A DNA stretch of 64,000 nt from Trichostrongylus colubriformis (Eukaryota; Nematoda; Chromadorea; Rhabditida; Trichostrongylidae). The notes beneath the pieces are model-generated. The model was not told the origin of the DNA. It worked only from the letters and a program-made list of their open reading frames with translations, and searched no databases. The stretch spans positions 20,138,334 through 20,202,333 of the forward strand of contig OZ022260.1 in NCBI GenBank assembly GCA_963978905.1, read 5' to 3'. The position numbers and the translations under genes were made by a program. Positions 13,398 through 25,242 of this stretch are shown here, one piece after another. How positions within the stretch are numbered: position 1 is the stretch's first letter; each line of letters begins with the position of its first letter.

Positions 13398-14989
13398 GTG
13401 GGAATCTCAGTGCGATAGATAGCTGGTAGGGAAGGTGGCTGGTCCTTACAACATGACTGTCTTATTTTTGCTCCTCAGCTCTTTAGTGCCCAAATCTACT
13501 CTACCCTCCACCCTGTTGTCCGTCGCTTTATGGAGCTCCATCCAACTGGAGTTCTTGTATATGCGCGTGAAACCTTACATTCTGGCCTTAGCAAGCAAAA
13601 ATAACATAAATCTATGGCTAACAGACGAATTCTAATTTCCGTGAACGATTCCTCTGAGAAAATTCTTTGATGTGGCAGATTATTGAGAATTCCTACTCAC
13701 TCCTCCTTCCTTAAAGCCATTCTTACAAGAGGGGTCTTCCAGGTCATGACGTGCTTTCGGAAAACGGTCTTTTCCATTAACTCACTTGGTTCTTTTAACT
13801 CACTTGTTGTAATGCATACTCCTTGTAGCTTTGATCATGAGTAGATCCAAAGGTGTTCTTCATATTTACATGGAAAACGAAGTTAACTATGGAAAATAAA
13901 ATAAAATCTTATCTCCACTATGTAATAAAAGTGCCTAGCAGTTTCCTGACCGATCCTCGATGCGAGATTGCTATAGCGGTCGGATGGCATACTGGATACG
14001 ATGGGGGACTTGCAAAGGGATAAATGAAGATGGGTTGTTGGTTTGAATCCCGGTTTTGCGAAACTTTTGCATTTTTTTGCATTCACTTTTTCATCTTCAA
14101 ATATGTTTCTTTCTCCCAAGTGACTATGACTTTCGTTGACGGCGTGCCAGGCTGACTTTATTTACGAATTTTCAGTGAATTTGGTGAACTGACTTTTTTG
14201 GACCCGTACGGGCCCGTACCGCTCGAAATTCGCGATTTCGCACAAAATGAGTGCCATACTCGTGTTCATGGGGTCAAATTACCCCTAAGGTCACATTTCT
14301 AGCCAAATCCAAATTTTGACCCTAACTTCGAGAAAGTATGCTAGGCTATGGTTACATGGTGCCCTTACTATTTGTAGAAGTGAATAACTAACAAAATCGA
14401 TGAAAATCAATGGAATATGCACAGCACGCATGCCTGTCGCTATATCTTTACCTACCAAGCATTGAACGAGAGAAATGGTGATAATTCCGTGACAAGCGAT
14501 ATAGCCGTCTCCTTCGTCGAACGTGCAGTCGAAGGTATACTAAGGCCCAACTCAAATTTTCGAATTTGGGTAAAAGCTTTGATTGGGCCGGAAACTCATC
14601 CCTGGTGGTAGTTCGACCTCCTGAACACGAATATCGCATATGTTCCCCGCAAAAACGCCTCGTTCGAGCGCTTTGAGCACTGAAAGACCAGGAAATTGGA
14701 CTGTCAAACTTGCTGAAAACTGGCAATAGAGGGCAGTCCGGAATTCTGAATGTAGTTCTCACATTTACATGTGACATTTAATCTTCATATTCAAATGTTT
14801 ACGAGCCCAAAAACTGAAAGTCTAAATCTTGCAAAAATTTGTCCTCAATGGGGATCGAACCATCAACCTCGCTTTTGGCATTCAGAGCCGCTCAGCAAAA
14901 ATGGACATCAGTTACATGATTCCTGTACGTACTTCCTTACATGCAAAAAACAGCTTTCAAATAGCGCATCATGAGTTGGAAGACCTTCC

Positions 14990-15600
14990 TCTTAAGGACC
15001 ACTCATGGAACAAGTGAAGCTCCGCCCAGGTGGATGGGGCGTGCCCTGGAATGTTCCGTTTTCAAGCCGACATTTCCAAATGGGGTTTCTCAAAGGTGGG
15101 AAAGGGTAGATTAAGGTCAGGAATGAGTTCTTCAAAGTCATGGAAGAGGCTCAGACACAGTGGGCGGAGCATTTGTGGTAGCGGGCGGAGCTAGGACGTT
15201 GCATGAAAAACAACCTGTGGTGGGATCAAGCGTGGTATAGGTAGGGCATGGGACAAGAAGTAAAGAGCACACATAGACCAAGTCATGCTCCGCCCATGTG
15301 CGCGGGGCGGCCCTGGAATGTTCCGTTTTCAGACCGAAAATTGTAATTGGGTTCCAATATGATCCAAACGTGGGGTAAAAGGTGGATTAAGGTCAGGAAT
15401 GAGTTTCTGAAGGTCACGAAAGAGTCCTGGGCACGGTGAGTGGAGCATTTGTGGTGGTGGGCAGAGCTTGGACGCTATATGAAAAAAACCTGTGAAGATA
15501 GGATCAAGTTGTGATGGGTAGGGCATAGGATAAGAAGTAAAGACCACTCATGCACTAAGTTAAGCTACTCCCACGGTGAGCGGAGCGTGCACTGGAATAC
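14990..15600 (+). repeat. Tandem repeat of about 270 bp inside the left arm
   Basis: The same ordered blocks recur: GCTCCGCCCAnGTGnnnGGG, CCTGGAATGTTCCGTTTTCA, GGATTAAGGTCAGGAATGAG, GGAGCATTTGTGGT, GGGCATnGGAnAAGAAGTAA. They start near 15,021 and 15,289, with a partial third unit from about 15,565. The mirrored set is at about 26,530-27,120. No function is visible. Confidence 0.8.
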
Positions 15601-15687
15601 TCTGTCCTCATGAAAAGAGTAACTTCGATCGACCTACTGACGCACATGGTGTTCCGCGCACAGTAGTGTGCGCCAGCCAACTGGTAA

Positions 15688-15794
15688 GGCCGCTTTCATA
15701 CTTTGCGCACCGACGCCGTCATCGGCGGCGACGGCGTCAATTTGACGCCGTCGCCGCCGATGAGGGCGTCGGTGCGCAAAGTATGAAAGCGGCC
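15688..15794. mobile_element. 107-bp hairpin MITE, left-arm copy (Harbinger-like)
   Basis: A near-perfect hairpin: GGCCGCTTTCATACTTTGCG ... CGCAAAGTATGAAAGCGGCC, with a GC-rich inner part (GACGCCGTC...GACGGCGTC). It is flanked by TAA at 15,685-15,687 and 15,795-15,797. A 3-bp TAA duplication fits PIF/Harbinger-type MITEs (family knowledge); the assignment is an inference. The same element sits at the mirror position of the right arm, so it predates the palindrome. Confidence 0.7.
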
Positions 15795-16038
15795 TAATAC
15801 AATAATCTGACAATAAGATCCGCCAATACGCAGAAAATCCCACTCAGTTGAGTATGAATGTAAAATCTGAATTGAATTTCCTCCGAAATGAGGGAAACGG
15901 ACTTCGAAGCGAATTAGTTTGAAATAAGGAAAACGATCCTGTAACACACTGCATTTGTGAGACATTCAAAGTGCAGTAACCATTTGAACAGCAGGGGCGC
16001 TATGTTCGTTGAATTGCGATACAGCACGTATCAAGCCT

Positions 16039-16046
16039 TATATAAA
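16039..16046 (+). promoter_or_regulatory. TATA box of the left secreted-protein gene
   Basis: TATATAAA lies 31 bp before the ATG at 16,077. The same box sits at the mirror position in the right arm (26,065-26,072, minus strand). With usual TATA-to-start spacing the 5' leader would be only a few nucleotides long, which is unusual. Confidence 0.55.
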
Positions 16047-16076
16047 CAGGGCAGTAGCAAAGACAGGCATCCAGTC

Positions 16077-16866
16077 ATGTGGTGCTTTTACTTCCTCAGC
16101 CTTGCTCTTGTGATCGGATTCTATAATGGAATGGTCAGCGCGGTAAGTTGGTACCCGAGTGAAGCTGGGGCATGAAGCCCATAGAGAGCAGAATCCATTT
16201 CCTGTATCGTTGTGATACGAAATTTCGAAACATGCCCGCAGGGAAATTCGTATATTGCACGATTTCTATCGTAACAGTGCAACCAAATCAAGTCGTGGAG
16301 CTATGAGGAATTCCTCACGATGAGAATATTCTTCCATTTTAAATTTCGAGTTCCACGCGGCACAACCATTTTTTTGCCAGCATTCATGCAGATGGGCATG
16401 GACATAGGAGCAGCACTGTTTCACAGCCATGCTCGAAGGTGGAAAGGAGTAGTGCTGAAAGGTAGAAGGGAGTAATCGTTATTCTCAAAATATGGAGCCG
16501 GTCTCACGTGTTCTCATAGAAGTCGGAAGAGTGCTCCGCATGTGATAACGCCAGATTTAGAACATCTCGCTGAGAAATGCCATATCCAGAGCTCCAAGGT
16601 CTTTCAAGACCCCATATTTATGGATGATTCTCTTTAACAAATGCGTTGAACAATATGCCAATTTTCAGAGACCATCGTATACTGATATGTATACTAGGCT
16701 GATAGCGAACTCGAGGTCTCGTGTGACGTACGCACCGTGGAAGTGGACGACGACGACGACCCCAGAAAGTGTTCCCGAAGCCCAAGAAAGTAATCCCGAA
16801 GATGTGATTCCCGAGGACGGCGTCGCTTCTGATAGCATTAGTGAAGGTTATGGGGAAGACAACTAA
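16077..16866 (+). CDS. Small predicted secreted protein, left-arm copy (two exons)
   Basis: I do not recognise the family. Exon 1 (16,077-16,142) encodes a 22-residue signal peptide beginning MWCFYFLSLALV and ending ...MVSA. It stops exactly at a GTAAGT donor. Exon 2 (16,561-16,866) follows a TTTAG acceptor in the same phase and ends in TAA. The predicted mature chain is about 101 residues. It has a basic first half with one cysteine, then WKWTTTTTPES and a strongly acidic tail (PEDVIPEDG...SEGYGEDN). An extra exon in the 418-bp intron cannot be excluded. A TATA box precedes the start. The gene is duplicated head-on in the right arm with a few amino-acid changes and one codon length difference, so both frames have stayed open. 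Function unknown; an excreted worm protein is only a guess. Confidence 0.6.
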
Positions 16867-17236
16867 AGTGCTCCACATTTTACCGCAAAATTGATAAATG
16901 TTTTTCTCAAGGCGCGCTGTGGATGTTGACATGCACGATATAAGAAAACATTGAATGGGTAATCTTCTTGTGATCATCTACTGATATCAACAGGGCAATA
17001 TAATGAATAATTAGAAAGATATTTGGGGGTGGGGGGATGTCATGTAACAAAGAGTTAGTCCAATTTTCGTTTTTGCGTTTCGCACGAGCCTTTTTGGCGG
17101 GGTATATTTTCTGCCTGAATTTTGTTGGTGATTGGTAGTGCATTACTTGTGCAATTACGTCGATTTCAAGCTACGCGGGCGGTCTGAGATTTGTGTAACC
17201 TGTAGGATCTCGCCTGTATGTCGATGAGAAAACATA

Positions 17237-18617
17237 TTGGGTTGAGGAATAAGTCTCCGCGGTTTTTTTAAACCCCGTTTTTCACATTGTTCCCTTCATC
17301 TTTCGACGAAGCCTATACATGTTTTCGATTGAGCTTTTTTTGCTCTACAAAATGCTTGTATCCGTTTTTCGATTCCCTCGACTACCAAATATTTATGAGG
17401 TTTGGAAATAAAGTAAGCTAAGGGCAAAAAATTGGCACTTGCGCACCTCATTTTTCTCGTCTGCCATCGAGGTAAAAAAATTTATGTGTATATGTTTCGA
17501 TAGAGCTTTCTCAGCTCTACAAATTGGTACTACTTTTTACTTGAATCGCTTTACTTTTTGCTGTTTTTAAGACTCACAAATACAGTACTCGCAAAAGTGT
17601 GCACTTTCGTTATCTTCTTTTTCTCGCCTACCATCGGCATTGGAGAGGATGTGCATATGTGCATTCGATAGAGCTTTTCTTGCTCTACAGGTTGATAAAT
17701 TTTTTCTTTTGTATCTTCTCATATTTTAGCATTTAGGAATAAGTATCTACCTGTTTTTCAACTCGAAATTGCGTTATGAAAATAAATTTTTTTGGCGGGT
17801 TGTTTTATATCGTTCGATAGAGCTCTTTTCGCTGTACAAGATAGTATTCACGGTTTTTGTTAGAACTAATTTTTCTCATTTTTCAAATCATTTTAAAGTC
17901 GACGATGTAGAGCATTTTCGACAAGATGTGTCGATAATGCTCGATATCGTCGACTTTCAAATGATCTGAAAAATGAGAAAAATTAGTTCTAACAAAAATC
18001 GTGAATACTTTCTTGTAGAGCGAAAAGAGCTCTATCGAACGATATAAAACAACCCGCCAAAAAAATTTATTTTCATAACGCAATTTCGAGTTGAAAAACA
18101 GGTAGGTACTTATTTCTAAATGCTAAAATATGAGAAGATACAAGAGAAAAAAAATTTATCAACCTGTAGAGCAAGAGAAGCTCTATCGAATGCATATATG
18201 CACATCCTCTCCAATCCCGATGGTAGGCGAGAAAAAGAAGATAACGAAAGTGCACACTTTTGCGAGTACTGCATTTGTGAGTCTTAAAAACAGCAAAAAG
18301 TAAAGCGATCCAAGTAAAAAGTAGTACCAATTTATAGAGCTGAGAAAGCTCTATCGAAACATATACACATAAATTTTTTGACCTCGATGGCAGACGAGAA
18401 AAATGAGGTGCGCAAGTGCCAATTTTTTGCCCTTAGCTTACTTTACTTCCAAACCTCATAAATATTTGGTAGTCGAGGGAATCGAAAAACGGATACGAGC
18501 ATTTTGTAGAGCAAAAAAAGCTCAATCGAAAACATGTATAGGCTTCGTCGAAAGATGAAGGGAACAATGTGAAAAACGGGGTTCAAAAAAACCGCGGGGA
18601 CTTATTCCTCAACCCAA
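17237..18617. mobile_element. 1,381-bp palindromic mariner-type element (non-autonomous)
   Basis: The ends are TTGGGTTGAGGAATAAGTCT and its inverse. The two halves are inverted copies of each other around about 17,930 (for example 17,769-17,900 mirrors 17,950-18,083). It is flanked by TA at 17,235-17,236 and 18,618-18,619. The mirror position of the right arm (near 24,878) has the uninterrupted sequence GTGAAAATATGTTTTC with a single TA, which is a natural empty site. The terminus resembles mariner (mellifera-type) inverted repeats from family knowledge. No transposase frame is present, so it would depend on a mariner transposase in trans. Confidence 0.85.
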
Positions 18618-19154
18618 TATTTTCACAAAATGTAACGTATTTCAATCGGATAAGGCCAATGTCTGCATCTAAAGACAGTTAAATGATATGATTATAGCGC
18701 TCAATGAACCTATGAATGTTGATGCATTCTAACTTACACATTCAGGAGTCCCGGATAGAAGACTCACTTAGACGCATCTATTACCTAAGCAGTTAGAATG
18801 AGTTGCCAAAAAATGTTATTTAGGCAAATGAAAACTCTTTTATATTGAATAAAAATCAGACGCATGGCGCATTCTATGCCTGACTGAGTCGCCTTCAAAT
18901 TCTTTCAACCGGTCCGTACGCTTTCTGTGCATAGGAATTATAATCATAGGAGTGTTTTCGAAGACACGCTTTTCATTGAAATAGCCAGGCTATAAAAGCT
19001 TCCCATTATGCTAAGTAAATAACCCGATGCCTTTTTGGGACTTCTCAATCAGAGTTTTCGAACAGGTTGCGGAGTTTTTCAGCCACAGTTTTCGAACAGG
19101 TTGCGGCCGTTTTTGAAGTGCTTTCATTCAAATCTCTCGAATCATTTTACTCAC

Positions 19155-19334
19155 TTTCAGCATGGGACAATAACCAGAAACTGGGTTCTCTATTTCGGGT
19201 GCAATAGTTGGCGATCGAATTCTTTGGGATATGCCACGCATTTGGAAGTAACACAGAAGTAGGAATGGGTCATGAGTTGGCCCACGCTGGCTGGATACCA
19301 CTATAGCTACAATGCAAATGCATTCTAAAAACAT
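19155..19334 (-). CDS. Putative secreted-protein first exon, left-arm copy (may be non-functional)
   Basis: The minus-strand frame starts ATG at 19,334 with a hydrophobic start (MFLECICIVAIVVSSQ) like a short signal peptide. It runs 60 codons to a GTGAGT donor. The translation is identical to that of the mirror exon at 24,122-24,301. I could not find a phase-compatible second exon. The best candidate downstream stretch in the right arm (24,530-24,670) is shortened by about 42 bp in the left arm. It may be a decayed gene or a chance frame conserved only because the arms are alike. Confidence 0.25.
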
Positions 19335-19607
19335 GGTGACAATGGAAGGTTCTCTATATGAGCGAACATAGACTCTCCTTCAGCCACACGCCATCGCAGA
19401 TTTTGTAGAATATGGGTCTGTCAGGCTAGGGCCATAATCAGGCATGGGTCAAGCAACTATCAAGAAAGGTCTTATTTGGGTTGTTATTTAGGGATGGAGA
19501 GAGAAAACTAGAATTTGGAAATTTTCATCGACTATCCCATAATGATCCCTTCCACCTTGAGAAATTTTTAGACGCCTAGAAATCTTCGAACGATATTCAT
19601 GCATTGC

Positions 19608-22600
19608 GGTGGCGATGTCCGTTCCTCCCCGTGGTGCCACTGGAAACTGCTCTTCCCACCGGAAGAGCCGAGCTGAACACGGACAACACACGATTTCCGG
19701 CGACAGGCCCAGGCGACAGGCCGGCTGAAGGACAAAATGTTGCATCAACATGGACGATGTCTCCAAGAGTCTCGAGAAGAGCTACGGCGTTCCCGGGAAG
19801 CGACGCTCGACAGCGGGACCCGGCTGTCGTGTCAAATCAGTTAGGGGTGTCGACGCAAGGGCGGCGTCGATCAAACAAGCAAGCCCACCACACCCGCTTC
19901 GCGACGCTCAACATCGGCAGCATGACGGGAAGAGGCGCTGAGGTTGCGGATGCTCTCAAGCGGCGAAGAATTGATGTGTGTGCAGTGCAGGAGACAAGAT
20001 GGAGCGGATGTAAGTCGCGTGACATCGGCGAAGGCTTCAAGATCATCTACTTCGGAAGCACACGCACGCGCAATGGCGTTGGTGTTATCGTCTCCGAGAG
20101 GTACCGAGATGCCGTCGCTGAAGTCTGCCGATTCGATGACCGCCTTATGAAGATCGTTGTTATCGTCAATAACACTCGTCTGCACATCTTCTCTGCCTAT
20201 GCCCCACAGTCTGGATGCAGCGACGTCATTAAAGACGCCTTCTGGGAGCTGCTCGATGCGAAGACGAACGACGTTCCGGAGGAGGAGACGCTCATTGTGT
20301 TGGGGGACCTGAATGGACACGTCGGTTCTACCAGTGATGGCCATCGAGCACACGGAGGATACGGATACGGAATACGAAACGAGGATGGCGACCGCATTCC
20401 TGAATACGCGGAAGCAAACGAACTCATTATCGTCAACACGTTTTTCATGAAACGGTCAACCCACCTCGCAACGTACTATCGTGGAGGCTGTTCGACGTAG
20501 ATCGATTTCGTCCTTATCCGTCGCCGACACGCTCGTTTGGTCCACGACGCGAAGGTCCTACCCCATGAAACTGTTGCGACTCAGCATAGACCACTTGTCG
20601 TCGACATGGCCGTTGCCCCTCCAAGGGCAGGACGCGTGGAGAGGACAGGAGCTGCAAGAGTGAAGTGGTGGAAGTGGACAGAGAAGAAGGATTATGTCAT
20701 CCCTCTTATCCACCTCCCACCAGTCACAAACGATATCGACGAGACGTGGAAGCTGGCCACCGCGGCAATCAGCAACGTTATATGTGGTGAACTTGGGACA
20801 ACAAAGCCGGGTAGACGCTTCATAGACAAGAAAACGTGGATATGGACCGACGACGTAAAGAAGGCGGTACGAGAGAAGAAGAGACTGTACCATGCTTACC
20901 TTGTCACACGAAATCCGGCTGATCTCGCAAAGTACCACGAGGCAAGGAGAGTCGCGAAGAAAACAGTGGCAGCAGCGAAGGCCGACAAGGAGAAAGAGCT
21001 TTACGACAAATTGAACACATTGCAGGGCGAGAGAGACGTCTACCGTCTCATCCGCGCAAGACACCAGAAAACGGAGGACATTGAAAAGTTTTTCGGTATC
21101 AATGACACGAACGGCACTCTGCTTACGGACAAAAGAAGTGTCCTTGAGAGATGGCGAGCATATTTCGAGGGCATCTCAACGCAAGAGTTCCCGCATCCAC
21201 CGCTACCGACCATTGAACCTACCCACGGGCCCGTGCAGAGGATCACATCATCAGAGGTGGCGACAGCACTGAAGGCTATGAAAGCTGGGAAGGCGAGCGG
21301 CCCCGACGACATTGCCGCGGAGGTGTGGAAGGAGAGCAGCTGGAACCCTGCTCCGTGGCTCGCGGACTTCTTCAACAAAATCGTGGAGCAGAACCGTGCG
21401 CCGGCCGAGTGGAGCAACAGCGTCACGATACCGATATGGAAGAAGAAAGGAAGTCCGGCCGACTGCAGTAACTACCGCCCAATCCGACTACTCGCCCACA
21501 CGATGAAAATTTTTCGAGCGAATTGTAGACGCACGGATTCGAGGTATAATCAACATCAGCATCAACCAGTGCGGTTTCGTCAAGAACTGCGGCACAGTTG
21601 ATGCCATCCATGCAGTGCGGCTCCTCATGGAAAAGCATCGTGAGAAAGGGAAACCTCTTCACTTGGCTTTCCTCGATCTCGAGAAAGCGTTCGATCGAGT
21701 CCCCCACGAACTCATCTGGTTTTCACTGAGAATACATGGAGTTCCAGAGCATATCGTCCGATGGGTTCAGCTCCTCTACGTCAACACGAAAAGTAGAGTT
21801 CGTACAGCTGCCGGGACATCGAAAGATTTCTGCATCAGCGTTGGTGTTCACCAAGGCTCCGCCCTGTCCCCTCTTCTCTTCATAATCGTGATGGACGCGA
21901 TCACCCGTGACCTGCAGCAACCCATCCCGTGGACGCTGCTTTACGCAGACGATGTGGTGTTGGCAGCAGAGACGAAGATGGAGCTGCAGCGGCAAGTTCA
22001 GAGATGGAAAGACCGCTTGGCACGATACGGTCTCCGACTTAACATCAAGAAGACGGAGTACCTGACGACGGATACTGCAGAAGCTGGCTCCATCCAAATC
22101 AGTGGCGAGATGATGCCTCGCGCCAGCCACTTCAAATACCTGGGCTCAACAGTGAGCGAAGACGGAAACCTTCGGCACGAGGCCACTCACGCATCAGCGC
22201 CGCTTGGATAAAGTGGAAAACGACAACGGGAGTCCTATGCGACCGTAAGATCGGCGACAGGCTTAAGTCAAAAGTGTATCGCACAATCGTAGGACCTGTC
22301 GCCCTCTACGCCTCGGAAACCTGGCCGGCAACGAAAGAGACGGAGCGAAAGCTCGGAACTATGGAAACGAAAATGCTGTGCTGGATCTCCGGTCTCACGA
22401 GACTTGACAAAGTGACCAACATGGACATCCGAAGGCGATATGGCATCGCTCCCATCGACGAGAAGATGCGGGAGAGAAGACTTCGATGGTTCGGCCACGT
22501 ACTTAGAGCTAATGTTGAGAGCGTCGCCCGTATTGGATACGAAACGGAGGTGATAGGCAAGAGGCCGAGAGGAAGACCGAGACAGCGATGGGCCGATACC

Positions 22601-22733
22601 CTTCATCAAGACATGAAGAAACGCGGCCTTCATCCAGGTGACGCAACAAATCGAGAGGAATGGAGACGGAAGTCCAGATATGCGGACCCTGCAACAGAGA
22701 GGGATCGACGATGAAGAAGAAGAAGAAGAAGAA
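19608..22733 (+). mobile_element. RTE-class non-LTR retrotransposon inserted in the left arm
   Basis: The 16-bp sequence GATATTCATGCATTGC occurs at 19,592-19,607 and again at 22,734-22,749, flanking 3,126 bp that are missing from the right arm (compare 23,850-23,870). The element encodes an apurinic-type endonuclease followed by a reverse transcriptase, and ends in a short GAA repeat rather than poly(A). All of these are typical of RTE elements. Its length is close to full length. Its GC content and codon use are visibly higher than the surrounding DNA. Confidence 0.92.
19757..22714 (+). pseudogene. RTE endonuclease-reverse transcriptase ORF, broken
   Basis: The endonuclease part shows the family's QETRW, SAYAP and GDLNGHVG motifs (about 19,980-20,330). 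The reverse transcriptase part shows KASGPDDIAAE, LDLEKAFDRVPH, GVHQGSALSPLLF and the catalytic YADD (about 21,285-21,960). Downstream is the RTE-like RRLRWFGHVLR segment (about 22,475). At least three lesions break it: a TAG at 20,498-20,500 between the two domains, a frameshift near 21,515 at a T run, and a frameshift near 22,190. This copy cannot make the full protein, but the remaining frames are long, so the insertion is fairly recent. The start is the first in-frame ATG inside the element; the true start is uncertain. Confidence 0.9.
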
Positions 22734-22985
22734 GATATTCATGCATTGCACTAATAAGAAATGCTGTGATTACCCCGACTGAAGCATTTTTTTCCTTTTC
22801 TCCTGAGAGCGGAGCGGAGGAGGACGGGGGAGAGGGAGAGGGGAGGGGGAAGCGGCTTCAGCATATCCTCGGATGCATCAGCCGGTAAGGGATCGTGTCT
22901 TCGAGCAGACTTAACCCTTATTGGGACATACGTTGGAGTCATGGAATAGGGAAATCTCGGAAATAACATCTCCTTTGGGGACCTG

Positions 22986-23601
22986 AAACAATTACCTACA
23001 AATTCCATTCGAAACTTTTTCCGCCATTGTTATCGCATAAACCATTTGAAGTTCACTGACTATAGCGGAGCTATAGTCAGTGGACAAATTCAACGAATTA
23101 GCCTCTATGCCAAATGAAATACAGGCCCACAGGGAAGGGAATAGCTCGAGAGCTCGGCTGTTTTTGCTGTGAATGAAAACTAGATATGAAAAAAAGAAGG
23201 ATGTTACAAGAGGTGCCTATGAGGTATGCTATCAAAAACCAAAAGGATTAAAATAAAAATCGAAGGTTGCGCAATAAACTGCCCTCTATGCCAGAAGAAA
23301 TGCACTTAAGAAGAAAGAAAATTAGTGGAAAAGTGGTACAGCTTGGAAGCCTAAGTGTTTCGGTCATGATGGAAACAAATTCCGAAACAAAATAGTAGGA
23401 TGGAGTCTCTTATAGTATTACTAGTCAGGATGAATTTTGCGACACCATTCCGCAATGTCCTGGAAGCCTCCAAAGTTTCTATGGGTAGAACCTCTACGGA
23501 AAGTCACCCACTAATATCCAACAAATTACTAGGAATATTTCAACCCCTGAGCCTGCGGTTTTTCGAACAGGGCTTTGATAGCTTCCTCCACGAGTGGCGC
23601 T
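22986..23601. other. Spacer (loop) of the giant palindrome
   Basis: This single-copy stretch separates the arms. It contains a small perfect hairpin (13-bp arms CACTGACTATAGC, 23,054-23,082). It also contains two loosely similar blocks starting CTCTATGCCAAATGAAAT and CTCTATGCCAGAAGAAAT. Nothing recognisable is encoded; the frame starting at 23,400 runs into the right arm and resembles no known protein. Confidence 0.6.
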
Positions 23602-24121
23602 CTCTAAAAGAAATGTTGTTTCGCGAAATTTCCCAATTCCATAACCCCACCGTATGTCCTGATAAGGGTCAAGTCTGCTCGAAAAAACATTTTTCGGAGA
23701 CACGATCCCTTACCGGCTGATGCATCCGAGGATATGCTCAAGCCGCTTCCCCCTCCCCTCTCCCTCTCCCCCGTCCTCCTCCGCTCCGCTCTCAGGAGAA
23801 GAGGAAAAAAATGCTTCAGTCGGGGTAATCACAGCATTTCTTATTAGTGCAATGCATGAATATCGTTCGAAGATTTCTAGGCGTCTAAAAATTTTTCAAG
23901 GTGGAAGGGACCATTATGGGATAGTCGATGAAAGTTTCCAAATTCTAGTTTTCTCTCTCCATTCCTAAATAACAACCCAAATAAGACCTTTCTTGATAGT
24001 TGCTTGACCCATGCCTGATTATGGCCCTAGCCTGACAGACCCATATTCTACAAAATCTGCGATGGCGTGTGGCTGAAGGAGAGTCTATGTTCGCTCATAT
24101 AGAGAACCTTCCATTGTCACC

Positions 24122-24301
24122 ATGTTTTTAGAATGCATTTGCATTGTAGCTATAGTGGTATCCAGCCAGCGTGGGCCAACTCATGACCCATTCCTACTTC
24201 TGTGTTACTTCCAAATGCGTGGCATATCCCAAAGAATTCGATCGCCAACTATTGCACCCGAAATAGAGAACCCAGTTTCTGGTTATTGTCCCATGCTGAA
24301 A
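24122..24301 (+). CDS. Putative secreted-protein first exon, right-arm copy
   Basis: Mirror of 19,155-19,334. ATG in the context CACCATG, a hydrophobic start, 60 codons, then a GTGAGT donor. A following open stretch (24,509-24,712) has a plausible charged composition (RKRTDRLKEFEG...). Its acceptor (TATGCACAG) does not join in phase with this donor. No family recognised. Confidence 0.25.
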
Positions 24302-25242
24302 GTGAGTAAAATGATTCGAGAGATTTGAATGAAAGCACTTCAAAAACGGCCGCAACCTGTTCGAAAACTGTGGCTGAAAAACTCCGCAACCTGTTCGAAA
24401 ACTCTGATTGAGAAGTCCCAAAAAGGCATCGGGTTATTTACTTAGCATAATGGGAAGCTTTTATAGCCTGGCTATTTCAATGAAAAGCGTGTCTTCGAAA
24501 ACACTCCTATGATTATAATTCCTATGCACAGAAAGCGTACGGACCGGTTGAAAGAATTTGAAGGCGACTCAATCAGGCATGGAATGCGCCATGCGTCTGA
24601 TTTTTATTCAAAATCACAAATAATTGAATGTGCAAGTGATACTAGGGGTAAATATAAAAGAGTTTTCATTTGCCTAAATAACATTTTTTGGCAACTCATC
24701 CTAACTGCTTAGGTAATAGATGCGTCTAAGTGAGTTTTCTATCCGGGACTCCTGAATGTGTAAGTTAGGATGCATCAACATTCATAGGTTCATTGAGCGC
24801 TATAATCACATCATTTAACTGTCATTAGATGCAGACACTGGCCTTATCCGATTAAAATACGTTACATTTTGTGAAAATATGTTTTCTCATCGACATACAG
24901 GCGAGATCCTACAGGTTACACAAATCTCAGACCGCCCGCGTAGCTTGAAATCGACGTAATTGCACAAGTAATGCACTACCAATCACCAACAAAATTCAGG
25001 CAGAAAATATACCCCGCCAAAAAGGCTCGTGCGAAACGCAAAAACGAAAATTGGACTAACTCTTTGTTACATGACATCCCCCCCCCCAAATCTCTTTCTA
25101 ATTATTCATTATATTGCCCTGTTGATATCAGTAGATGATCACAAGAAGATTACCCATTAAATGTTTTCTTATATCGTGCATGTCAACATCCACAGCGCGC
25201 CTTGAGAAAAACATTTATCAACTTTGCGGTAATCACTTCACT

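Larger units (their letters stand above)
13722..22985. repeat. Giant palindrome, left arm (interrupted by two insertions)
   Basis: Reverse-complement identity to 23,602-28,473 can be followed block by block: 13,883-14,119 with 27,990-28,226; 15,329-15,547 with 26,563-26,781; 16,077-16,866 with 25,243-26,034; 19,128-19,334 with 24,122-24,328; 22,745-22,890 with 23,715-23,850. Differences are scattered substitutions and short indels. The outermost roughly 100 bp are less regular, because the right arm has about 110 bp extra near 28,320-28,430. Removing the mariner-type element and the RTE leaves about 4.75 kb, matching the right arm. No terminal target duplication was identified, so this may be an inverted segmental duplication rather than a single transposon. 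Confidence 0.93.

Noticed and set aside
17769..18083. Mirrored 66-codon frames
   Set aside because: Both arise from the two halves of the mariner-type foldback; no protein family.
21423..22130. Minus-strand frames across the RTE
   Set aside because: Shadows of the high-GC reverse transcriptase coding sequence.
23054..23082. Small perfect hairpin in the palindrome spacer
   Set aside because: 13-bp arms with a 3-base loop and no associated gene or terminator role; noted only as part of the spacer.
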